NCBI GenBank assembly: GCA_013286385.1
Contig: JABDFU010000011.1
Location: 1-60,482 of the forward strand
Direction of reading: 5' to 3'
Origin: Bacteroidota bacterium
GTDB lineage: Bacteria > Bacteroidota > Bacteroidia > JABDFU01
DNA: 60,482 nt
Shown here: positions 16,487 through 25,170 of the stretch, one piece after another
Numbering within the stretch: the first letter of the stretch is position 1
Layout of the letters: the number at the start of each line of letters is the position of its first letter
Translations under genes and position numbers: made by a program
Notes under the pieces: model-generated
Databases searched by the model: none
Told to the model about the DNA's origin: nothing
Seen by the model: the letters and a program-made list of their open reading frames with translations, nothing else

Positions 16487-19177
16487 CTATCTGGTAATAA
16501 CCAGCTTGCTTTTCGAACTTCCGTTTATGCTTATTACATAAACGCCGGACTGCCAGGAGTCCGTATTCAAAAAGTAGTTCTCCGTCTGGGGATAGATGGG
16601 CAAGGCCAAAACCGATTGCCCAAGCAAATTAGTAACCTCCAAAATGCTACGGCTGGTAAGCCCTGAAACCAAAACAGTACATCCACCCGATGCAGGATTC
16701 GGATAAAGCCTCAGTCCCTGCGCTTTCTTAACTTCAGCAATTCCCGTACTGATCAGATTGCCCACATGCACCCCGTTGCCAAATGTGGTCACCCACATGT
16801 TATCCTGATTGAAAGGATTAAACAAAACCCGTAAGGGAAATCCAAACTGAAAATCGCTCACCTGTATGATCGAAGGGCTTCCTGAATTAATATCCGAACA
16901 CATCCACAAACCATCCTCGGTCGTGGTCACATATAACTGATCGGGGTTGGCAGGATTCATAGTAGCCGAAAAAACGCCGCTGCCGGCCGACAACCCGTTT
17001 GACTCTCCCAGCAATTTGGTCCAGGTATTTCCGCGATTGGTTGTTTTCATAAGTGCCCCCTGGTCATTCGGAGTGGCATTTCCTGCAGCATCCGTCCATC
17101 CCCAGCCGGCCGAAACGCCCACATACCAGGTGCTGTCGTACGCATCATTCGGATCCACATAAATATCGTTGCAATACCAACCCATCTTCCCAGTATAAGT
17201 GCCACTCACGGTATTAAGCGATGTCAAATCCGTCACATCCGTCCAGGAATTGAGCGAAGGATCGTATATAAAAACGCCCGAACTTTGAGTGAATTTTCCC
17301 GCAGGAGAAGCACTGTAATCCGTCATGCGGGCCCCAAATGTACATACCATTTTCCCATCACTCAACGTCGCGATTTTAGCCGGATGACCCTCCGTCCGGG
17401 GAGGAGCCGAAAGCTGAGTCCAGGCAGAAGAAGCCCCATCCTGCAAATCATTCGTCATGTATATTCCACCAAGCCCCTGGGCGTGATTCACAACGCTGGC
17501 ATACATCCGGTTCGGGTTGGTTTTGTCTATTTCAATCCAGTACACCGGTCTGCCGAAATTCTGCAGGGTAGTCCAGGTAAATCCCTTATCCGTCGAATAC
17601 ATCACTTCTCCGGTTGAATTTACAGTGTTGTCAATCTGCTCATCCTGCAGATTGTTCGTGTACATGTCATGTATATTGCTGGCAGCGCCGTAAAGCATAC
17701 CGGGGGTGGCTACTGCGCAATACATTGTGTTGTAACTGAAGTTCAGGGCATCTGCGAATTGCCAGTGTACTCCGGCATCAGAAGACCGCAGGCAGCCAAT
17801 ATCAGTAAGACTGAAAACCATATCGTTGGTGTCCGCCCAGGTAACCAGCCAGTTCGAAGTATTTTCAATCCCGATCCCTCTGTAAAACTTACTGTCCGGA
17901 GTCGGAGCGTCCTCGGGATTTTCGTCGGCGGGGTTTACATAGGTCTGATACCAGTTGTTTCCTCCATCTGTGCTCATGTGAACGCAACCCATGTTCGAAA
18001 GTACAATCCTGCTCGAATTACTCTGGCAGACATCCATTCCGCAGAACCCATCGTACCACTGAAAGCGGTCTCCGTTCTGGCCCATGTAACCGGTATAAAT
18101 ATTCTGATTAGTTGTAATCAGAAAAGTCTCCGCCCAGCTCGCTCCTGCATTGGTCGTCTTTACCAGCATCGGCTGTGCATTTCCATTCACACCGCCGGCA
18201 TAAACAGTATTGATGTCGTTCGCAGCCATTCCCATCCAGACAATATAATCACAAGGGTAGCAGGAAGAAGAGGAAGGCAGCGTAATTCCTGTAGAAGCAG
18301 CATTCCAGACCGTTCCCAGATTGTAATCCAGGGTATACACATTGTTCACATAAGTTGTCTGCCAGCCACCTGCACTACCGTAAATTTCGTCCGTTGGTGT
18401 TCCGGTAGGCATAGTACTGCAAAAAAACCGTATCGTGCTGCCTTGTTTGGCGGCAGCAAAACCAATAATATCGTATCCGGCCACCAATCCGGTAAGTGCT
18501 GCCAAAGCAAACGAAGTCCCTCCGTCGGTTGAAACCAAAACCCCTCCCGGAGTTCCCATAAAAATACTATCCCCGGTAAACAGACATCCTCCTATATACT
18601 GATAAGCAGGGCTCGTTTGGGTAATATCCATAAGGGTATTTCCCCCGTCCTGAGAAAAGTAAAGTCCGTCCCTTGTTGCGAAGGCAAGCTCAAGAGGGTT
18701 GTTATAATCTACAAACAAAGAAACGACAGATTCCTGCACATCCGGATTGGTCGAACCCGAAATGCAGGGAATCACCGACCAGTTGGTTCCTCCATTGGTA
18801 CTCTTGTTCACAGCCCCGTTTCCCCCAACCGCGTACAGAATATTCGCATTGTTCGTAAATCGCACAAGCGCCCCGGCTCCACCTCTAAGCTGCAAAAAAC
18901 CAAGTTCACTGTAGCTTTGCCCAAAATCAGTGCTGTGAAACAAAACGCCCATATCCGTGGGCACGTAATATTCATCCGTATTTCCGGGATTGATCGAGGG
19001 TCTGAAAAAGGCCCCGCCTCCGCCTATTCCCGTCACCTTCCAGGAGGCAGGTTGAGCAAGGCTCATCAGCGCAATAATGAATGCTGCAGAAAAGAGCAGA
19101 ATTTTTTTTGAATGACGTATCGGTTTTTGCAAAGGACTGGTTTTAGTTGGACAACTTAAGTTAACAAATTCGCACAT
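16487..19177 (-). CDS. Large secreted BNR/sortilin-like beta-propeller protein with T9SS type A sorting domain
   Basis: An 896-aa protein. A long N-region is followed by a signal peptide (about residues 24-42, ending LMSLAQ). The body has repeated Asp-box/BNR motifs (STDFGQSYSE, STNGGTNWSV, SQDGGNT, SSDAGVHWQF, STDKGFTWTT, TTNRGNTWTK). This is the layout of sortilin-like or GH74-like double beta-propellers. The last 80 residues (RLYPNPASGGCTV, EVTNLLGQSVL, SGVYVISI) form the type A sorting signal. It should be exported to the cell surface or medium. Catalytic residues cannot be assigned, so an enzyme activity is not claimed. Confidence 0.85.
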   Translation of the reverse strand: MCEFVNLSCPTKTSPLQKPIRHSKKILLFSAAFIIALMSLAQPASWKVTGIGGGGAFFRPSINPGNTDEYYVPTDMGVLFHSTDFGQSYSELGFLQLRGGAGALVRFTNNANILYAVGGNGAVNKSTNGGTNWSVIPCISGSTNPDVQESVVSLFVDYNNPLELAFATRDGLYFSQDGGNTLMDITQTSPAYQYIGGCLFTGDSIFMGTPGGVLVSTDGGTSFALAALTGLVAGYDIIGFAAAKQGSTIRFFCSTMPTGTPTDEIYGSAGGWQTTYVNNVYTLDYNLGTVWNAASTGITLPSSSSCYPCDYIVWMGMAANDINTVYAGGVNGNAQPMLVKTTNAGASWAETFLITTNQNIYTGYMGQNGDRFQWYDGFCGMDVCQSNSSRIVLSNMGCVHMSTDGGNNWYQTYVNPADENPEDAPTPDSKFYRGIGIENTSNWLVTWADTNDMVFSLTDIGCLRSSDAGVHWQFADALNFSYNTMYCAVATPGMLYGAASNIHDMYTNNLQDEQIDNTVNSTGEVMYSTDKGFTWTTLQNFGRPVYWIEIDKTNPNRMYASVVNHAQGLGGIYMTNDLQDGASSAWTQLSAPPRTEGHPAKIATLSDGKMVCTFGARMTDYSASPAGKFTQSSGVFIYDPSLNSWTDVTDLTSLNTVSGTYTGKMGWYCNDIYVDPNDAYDSTWYVGVSAGWGWTDAAGNATPNDQGALMKTTNRGNTWTKLLGESNGLSAGSGVFSATMNPANPDQLYVTTTEDGLWMCSDINSGSPSIIQVSDFQFGFPLRVLFNPFNQDNMWVTTFGNGVHVGNLISTGIAEVKKAQGLRLYPNPASGGCTVLVSGLTSRSILEVTNLLGQSVLALPIYPQTENYFLNTDSWQSGVYVISINGSSKSKLVITR

Positions 19178-19242
19178 CGTTTGGATATTCTTTGGAAGAT
19201 AAATTTTAATTTCCTAATTTGGATCACATTAAAAAATAAAAA

Positions 19243-19581
19243 ATGGGATTTTTAGACGACATAAAAGGAGAACTTTTCAACAAACTCGAAAGCTTTGTTG
19301 AATCTCAGCCAGCCAAACCTGCTGCCTCCGCACCTGAAACCCCGGCACCTCCGGTTCTTCAGTATTTCGTAGCCGCCAACGGCCAGCAAACAGGCCCCTT
19401 CAATGCCGAACATCTCAAAGAAATGGCGGTTAAGGGAGAACTCAAAAAAGAAAGCCTGGTTTGGAAAACCGGAATGCCGGCCTGGTTACCGGCCGCCCAG
19501 GTGACCGAACTTTCTGCTGTATTTGCCAGCGCTCCCCCTCCCCTTCCCGGAGCCGCTCCTCCCATTCCGCCGGCCTCCTGA
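19243..19581 (+). CDS. GYF_2 (DUF4339) domain protein
   Basis: A 112-aa protein with a helical start (MGFLDDIKGELFNKLESFV), a Pro/Ala linker, a GYF_2 domain (about residues 46-92: YFVAANGQQTGPFNAEHLK, then WLPA) and a proline-rich end (APPPLPGAAPPIPP). GYF_2 domains bind peptides, often in membrane-associated proteins with SPFH or transmembrane parts; neither is present here. It ends 7 bp before the pseudouridine synthase start, so the two are probably co-transcribed. Confidence 0.8.
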   Translation: MGFLDDIKGELFNKLESFVESQPAKPAASAPETPAPPVLQYFVAANGQQTGPFNAEHLKEMAVKGELKKESLVWKTGMPAWLPAAQVTELSAVFASAPPPLPGAAPPIPPAS

Positions 19582-19588
19582 AATTTTC

Positions 19589-20257
19589 ATGCGAATCCGT
19601 GATTTTCTTGTAAAACGTCTGGGTATTTCAAAAGACGAGGCCGTTAAAATCATTTCAGGCAACCGGCTTAAAATTAACGGCAACAAAGCATCACAAAAAC
19701 ACTACATGCTAGAAACCGATGCTGTTGAGTTAGACGATAGCCCACTGCAGGAACCTGTAATTTATAAATACTATGCCTTTCATAAACCCAGAGGGATTGA
19801 ATGTACACTCAATCCCGAAATAAGCAACAATCTCCGGGATCTGCTGCCTTTTGCGGGCAACTTTTTTCCGGTCGGACGGCTCGACCTGCAATCCGAAGGA
19901 TTGTTATTGATCACCAACAACGGCAAACTCTACCAGCAGATCGCGCTCTCCGAAAAAATCGTTGAAAAAGAATACGAAGTCACAGTCGAAAAAGAAGTAT
20001 CCGATGAAGACCTCCGTAAACTTGCAGCAGGTGTAATCATCCTGGGAGACAAAATTACAAGGCCGGCAAAGGTCGCGCGTATAAATGCGACCGCCTTCAA
20101 CATCATTCTCACTCAGGGACTCAACCGCCAGATCCGAAGAATGGTGCACACGCTGAACAATCACGTCACTAAGCTCAGAAGGTTACGTATCTCAAAGGTG
20201 AAACTCCTCGGTCTGCAGCCGGGAGAATTCCGCGAACTCAACGTAGAAGATATTTAA
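19589..20257 (+). CDS. RsuA/RluF-family rRNA pseudouridine synthase
   Basis: A 222-aa protein. An S4 RNA-binding domain occupies residues 1-50 (RIRDFLVKRLGISKDEAVK). The catalytic motif GRLDLQSEGLLL (catalytic Asp) is near residue 95. The C-terminal motif QGLNRQIRRMVHTL with LRRLRISKVKL is typical of RluF/RsuA/RluB members that modify a single uridine in 23S or 16S rRNA. It is closest by eye to RluF. The ATG at 19589 was chosen because it begins the S4 domain. Confidence 0.88.
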   Translation: MRIRDFLVKRLGISKDEAVKIISGNRLKINGNKASQKHYMLETDAVELDDSPLQEPVIYKYYAFHKPRGIECTLNPEISNNLRDLLPFAGNFFPVGRLDLQSEGLLLITNNGKLYQQIALSEKIVEKEYEVTVEKEVSDEDLRKLAAGVIILGDKITRPAKVARINATAFNIILTQGLNRQIRRMVHTLNNHVTKLRRLRISKVKLLGLQPGEFRELNVEDI

Positions 20258-20293
20258 TTCACAACCAGCTTTCTGCCGGCAACATCGGACAAT

Positions 20294-21712
20294 TCAATAC
20301 CGGATACCGATCACCAGCATATCATCCACCTGTTCGGTCTGCTTTTTCCAGGCTTCCATAGCTTGTTCCAGTTTATTTTTCTGCTCCTGCATGCTGAGAC
20401 TATTGATTTCCAGAAGCAAAGCCGACAAGCGCTTGTAATTAAACTTTTTGTTCGAAGGACCGCCGAACTGATCGGCATATCCGTCGGTAAACAGATAAAT
20501 GCAGTCACCTTTTTCCAACTGAAATTCGTGGGACACAAATTCCATTTTTTCTCCTACAAAGGTTCCGATAGGAAATTTATTGGCTTTGAATTCGATCAAT
20601 CCCCCTTTCCGCAAAACCCACAGCGGGTTAAAAGCCCCGGAGTACAAGAGCCGCTTTTTTTGCAGCTCGATTTTGCAAAGCGCAATGTCCATTCCGTCCT
20701 TTCGCTCGGTCTTATCCTGATTCTGCTTCAGTATCGAAATAATGCGCTCCCTGAGCTCCGACAGGATACGGGCTGGTTCCGTAATCTGCTTTTCGTTCAC
20801 AATCTCGTTCAGAAATGTACAACCCAACATGGACATCAGAGCGCCGGGAACCCCATGTCCCGTGCAATCCGCCGCTGCAAAAAGCAGGCAGTCTTCTTTC
20901 TGGTTGAGCCAGTAAAAATCCCCGCTCAGAATATCCTTGGGTTTATACAGAACAAACGAATCAGACAGTACATGAGCAAAGGAGCGCTCATCGGGCAGTA
21001 TAGCCGACTGAATCTTCTCGGCATAATTGATACTATCCGTAATGCTTTTGTTTTTTTCCTCAATGATCTCATTGGTAATTTCCAGCTGCTTGTTCGATTC
21101 CTGAAGAGCCATGCGTGAAATTATTTCCTTACGGGTAAGGTTGTAACGGGTTTGTATAAGCACGATGGCGAATACCGCCACCGCGAAAACCAAAAGCGCT
21201 CCGTTAATGAGAATATCAGACAAGGCCAGAGGGCTGTTAAAATAAAACAGAAGAATGCTGGCAAGGCTGGTAGAAACCACAACGATAATGGTGTAAAAGG
21301 GCTTCCATAACACCAACATGCCCGCACCGATAAAAAGAGCAATAAACGCAAAGGTGTGTTTTTGCAAAGCCGGCACGTCCATCACACTATACATATAGGC
21401 ATTTTGCCAGGCGATCCCGATCACCGGAATAAATGCAAGAAAAGAAGAACTGAAATTCAATTTTTTGTAAAAAAGCAACCCAAAAAGCGTACCCAATGAA
21501 ACCACGATTCGGGTGGCCATAAAATCTGAAAAATGCGCAGGAAGTGTATAATAGTCCGATATACCGAAAATCGGATTCAGCACAATGGCAACTTTGCATA
21601 CAATCAGGTGGTACTTGAGCGCGGTACGGTCAAACTCCTCCTCCCATTGATTCACATCACCAGCATGATTCTTTTCGCCCGGACGATTCAAATCGTTCAA
21701 ATTTGATTGCAT
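20294..21712 (-). CDS. Membrane-anchored SpoIIE-type PP2C phosphatase
   Basis: A 472-aa protein with a cytoplasmic N-terminus, six hydrophobic segments (about residues 35-195), a coiled-coil linker (about 200-235; ITDSINYAEKIQSAILP) and a SpoIIE/PP2C phosphatase domain (about 240-472). Metal-binding Asp motifs are GDFYW, AADCTGHGVPGALMS, DGMDIA, FTDGYADQFGG and DDMLVIGI. Such enzymes dephosphorylate anti-sigma-factor antagonists in partner switching. The membrane part likely senses a signal. No anti-sigma or STAS partner is adjacent. A second phosphatase of the same type is at 52204-55455. Confidence 0.88.
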   Translation of the reverse strand: MQSNLNDLNRPGEKNHAGDVNQWEEEFDRTALKYHLIVCKVAIVLNPIFGISDYYTLPAHFSDFMATRIVVSLGTLFGLLFYKKLNFSSSFLAFIPVIGIAWQNAYMYSVMDVPALQKHTFAFIALFIGAGMLVLWKPFYTIIVVVSTSLASILLFYFNSPLALSDILINGALLVFAVAVFAIVLIQTRYNLTRKEIISRMALQESNKQLEITNEIIEEKNKSITDSINYAEKIQSAILPDERSFAHVLSDSFVLYKPKDILSGDFYWLNQKEDCLLFAAADCTGHGVPGALMSMLGCTFLNEIVNEKQITEPARILSELRERIISILKQNQDKTERKDGMDIALCKIELQKKRLLYSGAFNPLWVLRKGGLIEFKANKFPIGTFVGEKMEFVSHEFQLEKGDCIYLFTDGYADQFGGPSNKKFNYKRLSALLLEINSLSMQEQKNKLEQAMEAWKKQTEQVDDMLVIGIRY

Positions 21713-21729
21713 AGCAAATTGGTCTTTAT

Positions 21730-21792
21730 CAAAAGTAAAAAACCTGCAGGAACATTCCTACATGCAAAACACACGCAGAAAATGTATATTTG
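21730..21792. promoter_or_regulatory. Divergent promoter region between phosphatase and sialidase-like gene
   Basis: Two exact TAnnTTTG boxes point away from each other. TACTTTTG on the minus strand (21737-21730) would serve the phosphatase starting at 21712. TATATTTG on the plus strand (21785-21792) would serve the gene starting at 21808. Clear -33 elements were not found for either. Confidence 0.45.
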
Positions 21793-21807
21793 TTCAGCGC
21801 CTTTCCC

Positions 21808-22926
21808 ATGAAAGCATTTGCACTATTCAGTATCCAGCTTTTTACAGGATATTTTCTTTTTTCACAATCCGCTAATCTGAATATTTCAGGCACATCAGCA
21901 TTTGAAGGAGAACCCTATGTAGCTGTCAACCCGACCAACCCAAACAACATACTAATAGCATGGATGGCAGATGACGCCAGTTCAAATTTCAGAGTTTCAA
22001 TAAAAACAAAAGCGAGTTTTGACGGAGGGATAACCTGGGCTTACTCCGCTATACAGCCTCACTTTGGGCTTACCTGCACTTCGGCGGATGTTTCTCTTCA
22101 ATTCAGAACCAATGGGACCGTTTACCTCAGTTACATTGATTTCCTGCAATCGCCTGATTCGGGAGGAATATACGTTACCCATTCGGCCAATGGAGGACAA
22201 TCCTGGGCGAACCCGGTGAAAGCCTATGATGCCCTCACAGATGATCCGGGAAAAGTACCGGTAGACCGGCCTTGGTTAGCCGTCGACAACTCAGGGACAT
22301 CAACGGACGGCATATTTTACCTTACGGCAAAACCAGCCTATTGGATCCCCCCTCCCAACAGGGCCTACCTGAAAAACTCGGCTGACAGCGGACTGATCTG
22401 GAGCCCCTATCGGTATATTGATACAACCAATTACCTGATTGGAAACGTAATTGTTCAACCCATGCCGGCCCCGGCTGTTGCCGCAGACGGGGCATTGTGC
22501 ATAGCCTATCCCAGCTATCTTCCATCACAATCCGTTTATCCAAAAATACTGCTTGCAAAATCCTATTCGAAAGGATCCACATTCAGCTATTACGATATTC
22601 TGGTTAATCCCTCCACACTTCCTGTTGCCGATTCGAGCTGCAAAGCGGGTTATCGTCTTGCCGTGAATCCTGAAAACTCCGGTCAACTGGCTTTCGCCTA
22701 TCTGGACAACAGAAACGGGTACCCCGACATTTACTTTACAAAAAGCTCCGTTCTGACAGGCAAAGGAACAGGTATTCAAACCATCAATCCCGAAGACGCA
22801 GAAACACTTGCTGTCTACCCCAACCCTGCAATTGATATTTCCCTGCTTTCTCCGGGCTCCTATAATTTGTTGTGCAAGACAGATTCCCAGATCCGTTTCA
22901 ATCAAAAATTGATCATTAGCAGATAA
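21808..22926 (+). CDS. Secreted sialidase/BNR-like beta-propeller protein with shortened T9SS signal
   Basis: The ATG at 21808 starts a signal peptide (MKAFALFSIQLFTGYFLFSQ). The 372-aa protein has a six-bladed sialidase-like fold pattern (SFDGGITWAY, SANGGQSWANP, SADSGLIWSP; EPYVAVNPTNPNNILIAW). No neuraminidase Arg triad can be assigned. The C-terminus begins like a type A sorting domain (LAVYPNPAID) and ends like one (LLSPGSYNLLCKT, then FNQKLIISR) but lacks the 30-40 residues that usually lie between. The gene is followed 16 bp later by the PagL-like gene. Confidence 0.78.
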   Translation: MKAFALFSIQLFTGYFLFSQSANLNISGTSAFEGEPYVAVNPTNPNNILIAWMADDASSNFRVSIKTKASFDGGITWAYSAIQPHFGLTCTSADVSLQFRTNGTVYLSYIDFLQSPDSGGIYVTHSANGGQSWANPVKAYDALTDDPGKVPVDRPWLAVDNSGTSTDGIFYLTAKPAYWIPPPNRAYLKNSADSGLIWSPYRYIDTTNYLIGNVIVQPMPAPAVAADGALCIAYPSYLPSQSVYPKILLAKSYSKGSTFSYYDILVNPSTLPVADSSCKAGYRLAVNPENSGQLAFAYLDNRNGYPDIYFTKSSVLTGKGTGIQTINPEDAETLAVYPNPAIDISLLSPGSYNLLCKTDSQIRFNQKLIISR

Positions 22927-22942
22927 TAAATAGCACGTAAAA

Positions 22943-24172
22943 TTGACTAAAATCTCTCCCTTTCCAAAATGTTGTATTCTTCCCGCTTTATTTCTATTTC
23001 CTTTTTCCCTCCTGCTTGCTCAGCCTTCTTCCGAAAAAACATCCACCCCCTTTCTGGCCCTGGAATTTTCGGCTCAGGTAGGAGAAATTCCCAAACCAAG
23101 CCCCTACTTTCCAAACATCGGTCCCTGCGAATTCAACCAGCTGAATTTTATAGTTCCATACAAACCTGGACAAAACTGGCACATCCCTTACAACAGTCCC
23201 GATATTGGCTGCGCAATCGTTTTCGGTTACCTTGGAAACAAAGCTGTACTGGGCAATCAGGTGGCCCTTTTGCCCAACATCGCATTCGAAACCAACAAAC
23301 AAGCCAGGTGGGGCTTACAGACAAAAATAGGAATGGGTCTGTCCTACTTTAACAACCCCTACAACATAGTATCCAATCCAGAAAACTCACTCATAGGCTC
23401 ACGCATAACGAATATCACCTGCCTGGGATTCAGTTACCGCTATTCACCGACAGAAAAACTCAACCTTTACGCCGGTCTTTCCATTTACCACTTTTCCAAC
23501 GGGCACTACACGCTTCCCAATATAGGAATTGACGCCTCCACTTTTAGTTTAGGCATAAAGCAGTACCTGAAAGAAAAACCCAATTATAAAAAAGCCACAA
23601 AAGCCCAAAGTGAGAACACGTTAGACAAATCCGACACAGCCTCAGAAAAATACGACAACAAAATACATTTCAATCTTTTCGCCGGTATCGGCCGTCACCA
23701 ATTCGGCACAGCAAGCAGTTCCGACGGACCCCGGTATTCCGTTTACCAGTTGTCGCTTTTTCTTTCCAAACGATACGGCCGGATACACAACTGGCAGGCC
23801 GGCCTGACCCTTACGTATTACGCTGATTATTACGATTTCATTATTAACCAGGAAACCTTTAGTTCGAACCAGCACTTGCAGGCCTCCACAATAAGACCCT
23901 TCATTGGGCACCAATTCATCATGAATCACATGGGCTTGCTCACCCAACTGGGAGTTAATGTCTACAGCCCCTTCGATGCAAAAGTTAACATCTACGGCAA
24001 CGAAGGCCTTGCATCTGCCCTGGGACCATACCTTACGATCAAACTGGGAATCGAATATTACCTGAACAGTCCGCTGTACAGCAACAAAAACAAATTACTT
24101 ATTGGTGCTTACCTGGAGACTCGTCCCACCGGAGCCGATTTTCCCGAACTGGGCCTGGCCTGTTCATTTTAA
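22943..24172 (+). CDS. PagL-like lipid A deacylase / acyloxyacyl hydrolase family protein
   Basis: A 409-aa protein with a signal peptide (FLFPFSLLLAQ). The N-terminal half ends in the PagL/acyloxyacyl-hydrolase signature GLSIYHFSNGHYTLPNIGID, with His-Ser for catalysis and the conserved PN-GI tail. A second half of about 180 residues, after a Lys-rich linker, repeats outer-membrane-barrel strand patterns. The N-terminal half alone is the usual PagL size, so this is an extended form. The only possible start is TTG at 22943, because TAG precedes it in frame and no ATG or GTG follows before the signal peptide. It would trim lipid A acyl chains in the outer membrane. Confidence 0.72.
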   Translation: MTKISPFPKCCILPALFLFPFSLLLAQPSSEKTSTPFLALEFSAQVGEIPKPSPYFPNIGPCEFNQLNFIVPYKPGQNWHIPYNSPDIGCAIVFGYLGNKAVLGNQVALLPNIAFETNKQARWGLQTKIGMGLSYFNNPYNIVSNPENSLIGSRITNITCLGFSYRYSPTEKLNLYAGLSIYHFSNGHYTLPNIGIDASTFSLGIKQYLKEKPNYKKATKAQSENTLDKSDTASEKYDNKIHFNLFAGIGRHQFGTASSSDGPRYSVYQLSLFLSKRYGRIHNWQAGLTLTYYADYYDFIINQETFSSNQHLQASTIRPFIGHQFIMNHMGLLTQLGVNVYSPFDAKVNIYGNEGLASALGPYLTIKLGIEYYLNSPLYSNKNKLLIGAYLETRPTGADFPELGLACSF

Positions 24173-24176
24173 AAAA

Positions 24177-25169
24177 TCAGTTCCCATCAGAAACAGTATA
24201 TACTTTTCCCTGATCCGACCCGACGATAATTTGCTGCGAGCCTGCATATCCGGGATTTAGAAAACAAACCGTGTAAAGGTTGTACCCCGTAAACGGTTTC
24301 ACGGTTTTCCAGGTAGATCCGCCATCCTCCGTACGGACCATAACCCCGTTATTTCCTACCGCAAAGCCCTCCAGATCAGAATCAAAAGCAACGCCATTGA
24401 AATTTGAACCGCTGCTGTAAACCTTAGCCCAGGTTGCACCCCCATCAGCCGAACGGTAAATACCTCCTGCGTAGCCCCCCACAAATAATGTCTGATTCGG
24501 TGTGGTGCAGATGCTGGTGAAAAAATCGCCCACAACATTTGCCACACTCGTACTCTGATCCCCATCGCTGGTTTTCATCACAATTCCGTAGCCACAGACA
24601 AATCCGTTGCCCGCATCAGAAAAATACAAATCGCGAAGTTCCCGGGGATAGGTCGAATACAACCAGGAAATTCCACCGTTTACTGTGCGTAAAGTTAAGC
24701 CCAGGTCAAAACCGGCACCACCGGCAACATAGCCATTCAGGGTATCGGTAAAAAAAATTCCTTTTAAAGGATAGACAGGACATTTATAAGCCAACGGATT
24801 TGCATTAATTGAAAACCACCGGGCCCCTGCTGTTGTGGTCTTAAGCAGGGTCAAATTATCGCCGCAGGCAAAGCCGGTCGAATCTGTTACAAAAAAAACA
24901 TCGAACAACTCATTGCTTCCCGAATTGTAAATCTGCTGCCAGCTTTGTCCCCCGTTGCTTGTTTTAAAAATAAAACCGTTGGAACCCTTAACACCCCCGC
25001 AGGCATAGCCGGTAGTACTGCCGGTGAACACAACTTTCCTCACCAGAATGTTTTCCCCAAGGTAAACCGAAGAACTGTTCAGGCTGATACCATTTTTTTT
25101 GCAGCCAGAAAAAAAAAGAACCGTAAAAAGTGCCCAAATCAGAATCGACCGCCTCTTAAATCTATTCAT
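24177..25169 (-). CDS. Ycf48/BNR-type beta-propeller lipoprotein
   Basis: From the ATG at 25169 the product is 330 aa with a lipoprotein signal (LFFSGC lipobox, Cys about residue 22). It then carries seven propeller repeats with Asp-box/Ycf48 motifs (TSNGGQSWQQ, TVNGGISWLY, SADGGATWAK, TEDGGSTWKT) alternating with GYACGG or GFACGD turns. It is probably a membrane-anchored surface or periplasmic propeller. It lies one base after the stop of the MFS gene upstream, so they form an operon. The region is convergent with the PagL-like gene, 4 bp apart. Confidence 0.82.
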   Translation of the reverse strand: MNRFKRRSILIWALFTVLFFSGCKKNGISLNSSSVYLGENILVRKVVFTGSTTGYACGGVKGSNGFIFKTSNGGQSWQQIYNSGSNELFDVFFVTDSTGFACGDNLTLLKTTTAGARWFSINANPLAYKCPVYPLKGIFFTDTLNGYVAGGAGFDLGLTLRTVNGGISWLYSTYPRELRDLYFSDAGNGFVCGYGIVMKTSDGDQSTSVANVVGDFFTSICTTPNQTLFVGGYAGGIYRSADGGATWAKVYSSGSNFNGVAFDSDLEGFAVGNNGVMVRTEDGGSTWKTVKPFTGYNLYTVCFLNPGYAGSQQIIVGSDQGKVYTVSDGN

Positions 25170-25170
25170 T

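Noticed and set aside
17669-18532. Long plus-strand frame of 287 codons
   Set aside because: It lies wholly antisense to the BNR-repeat T9SS protein and lacks any recognisable motif; the minus-strand frame is strongly coding.
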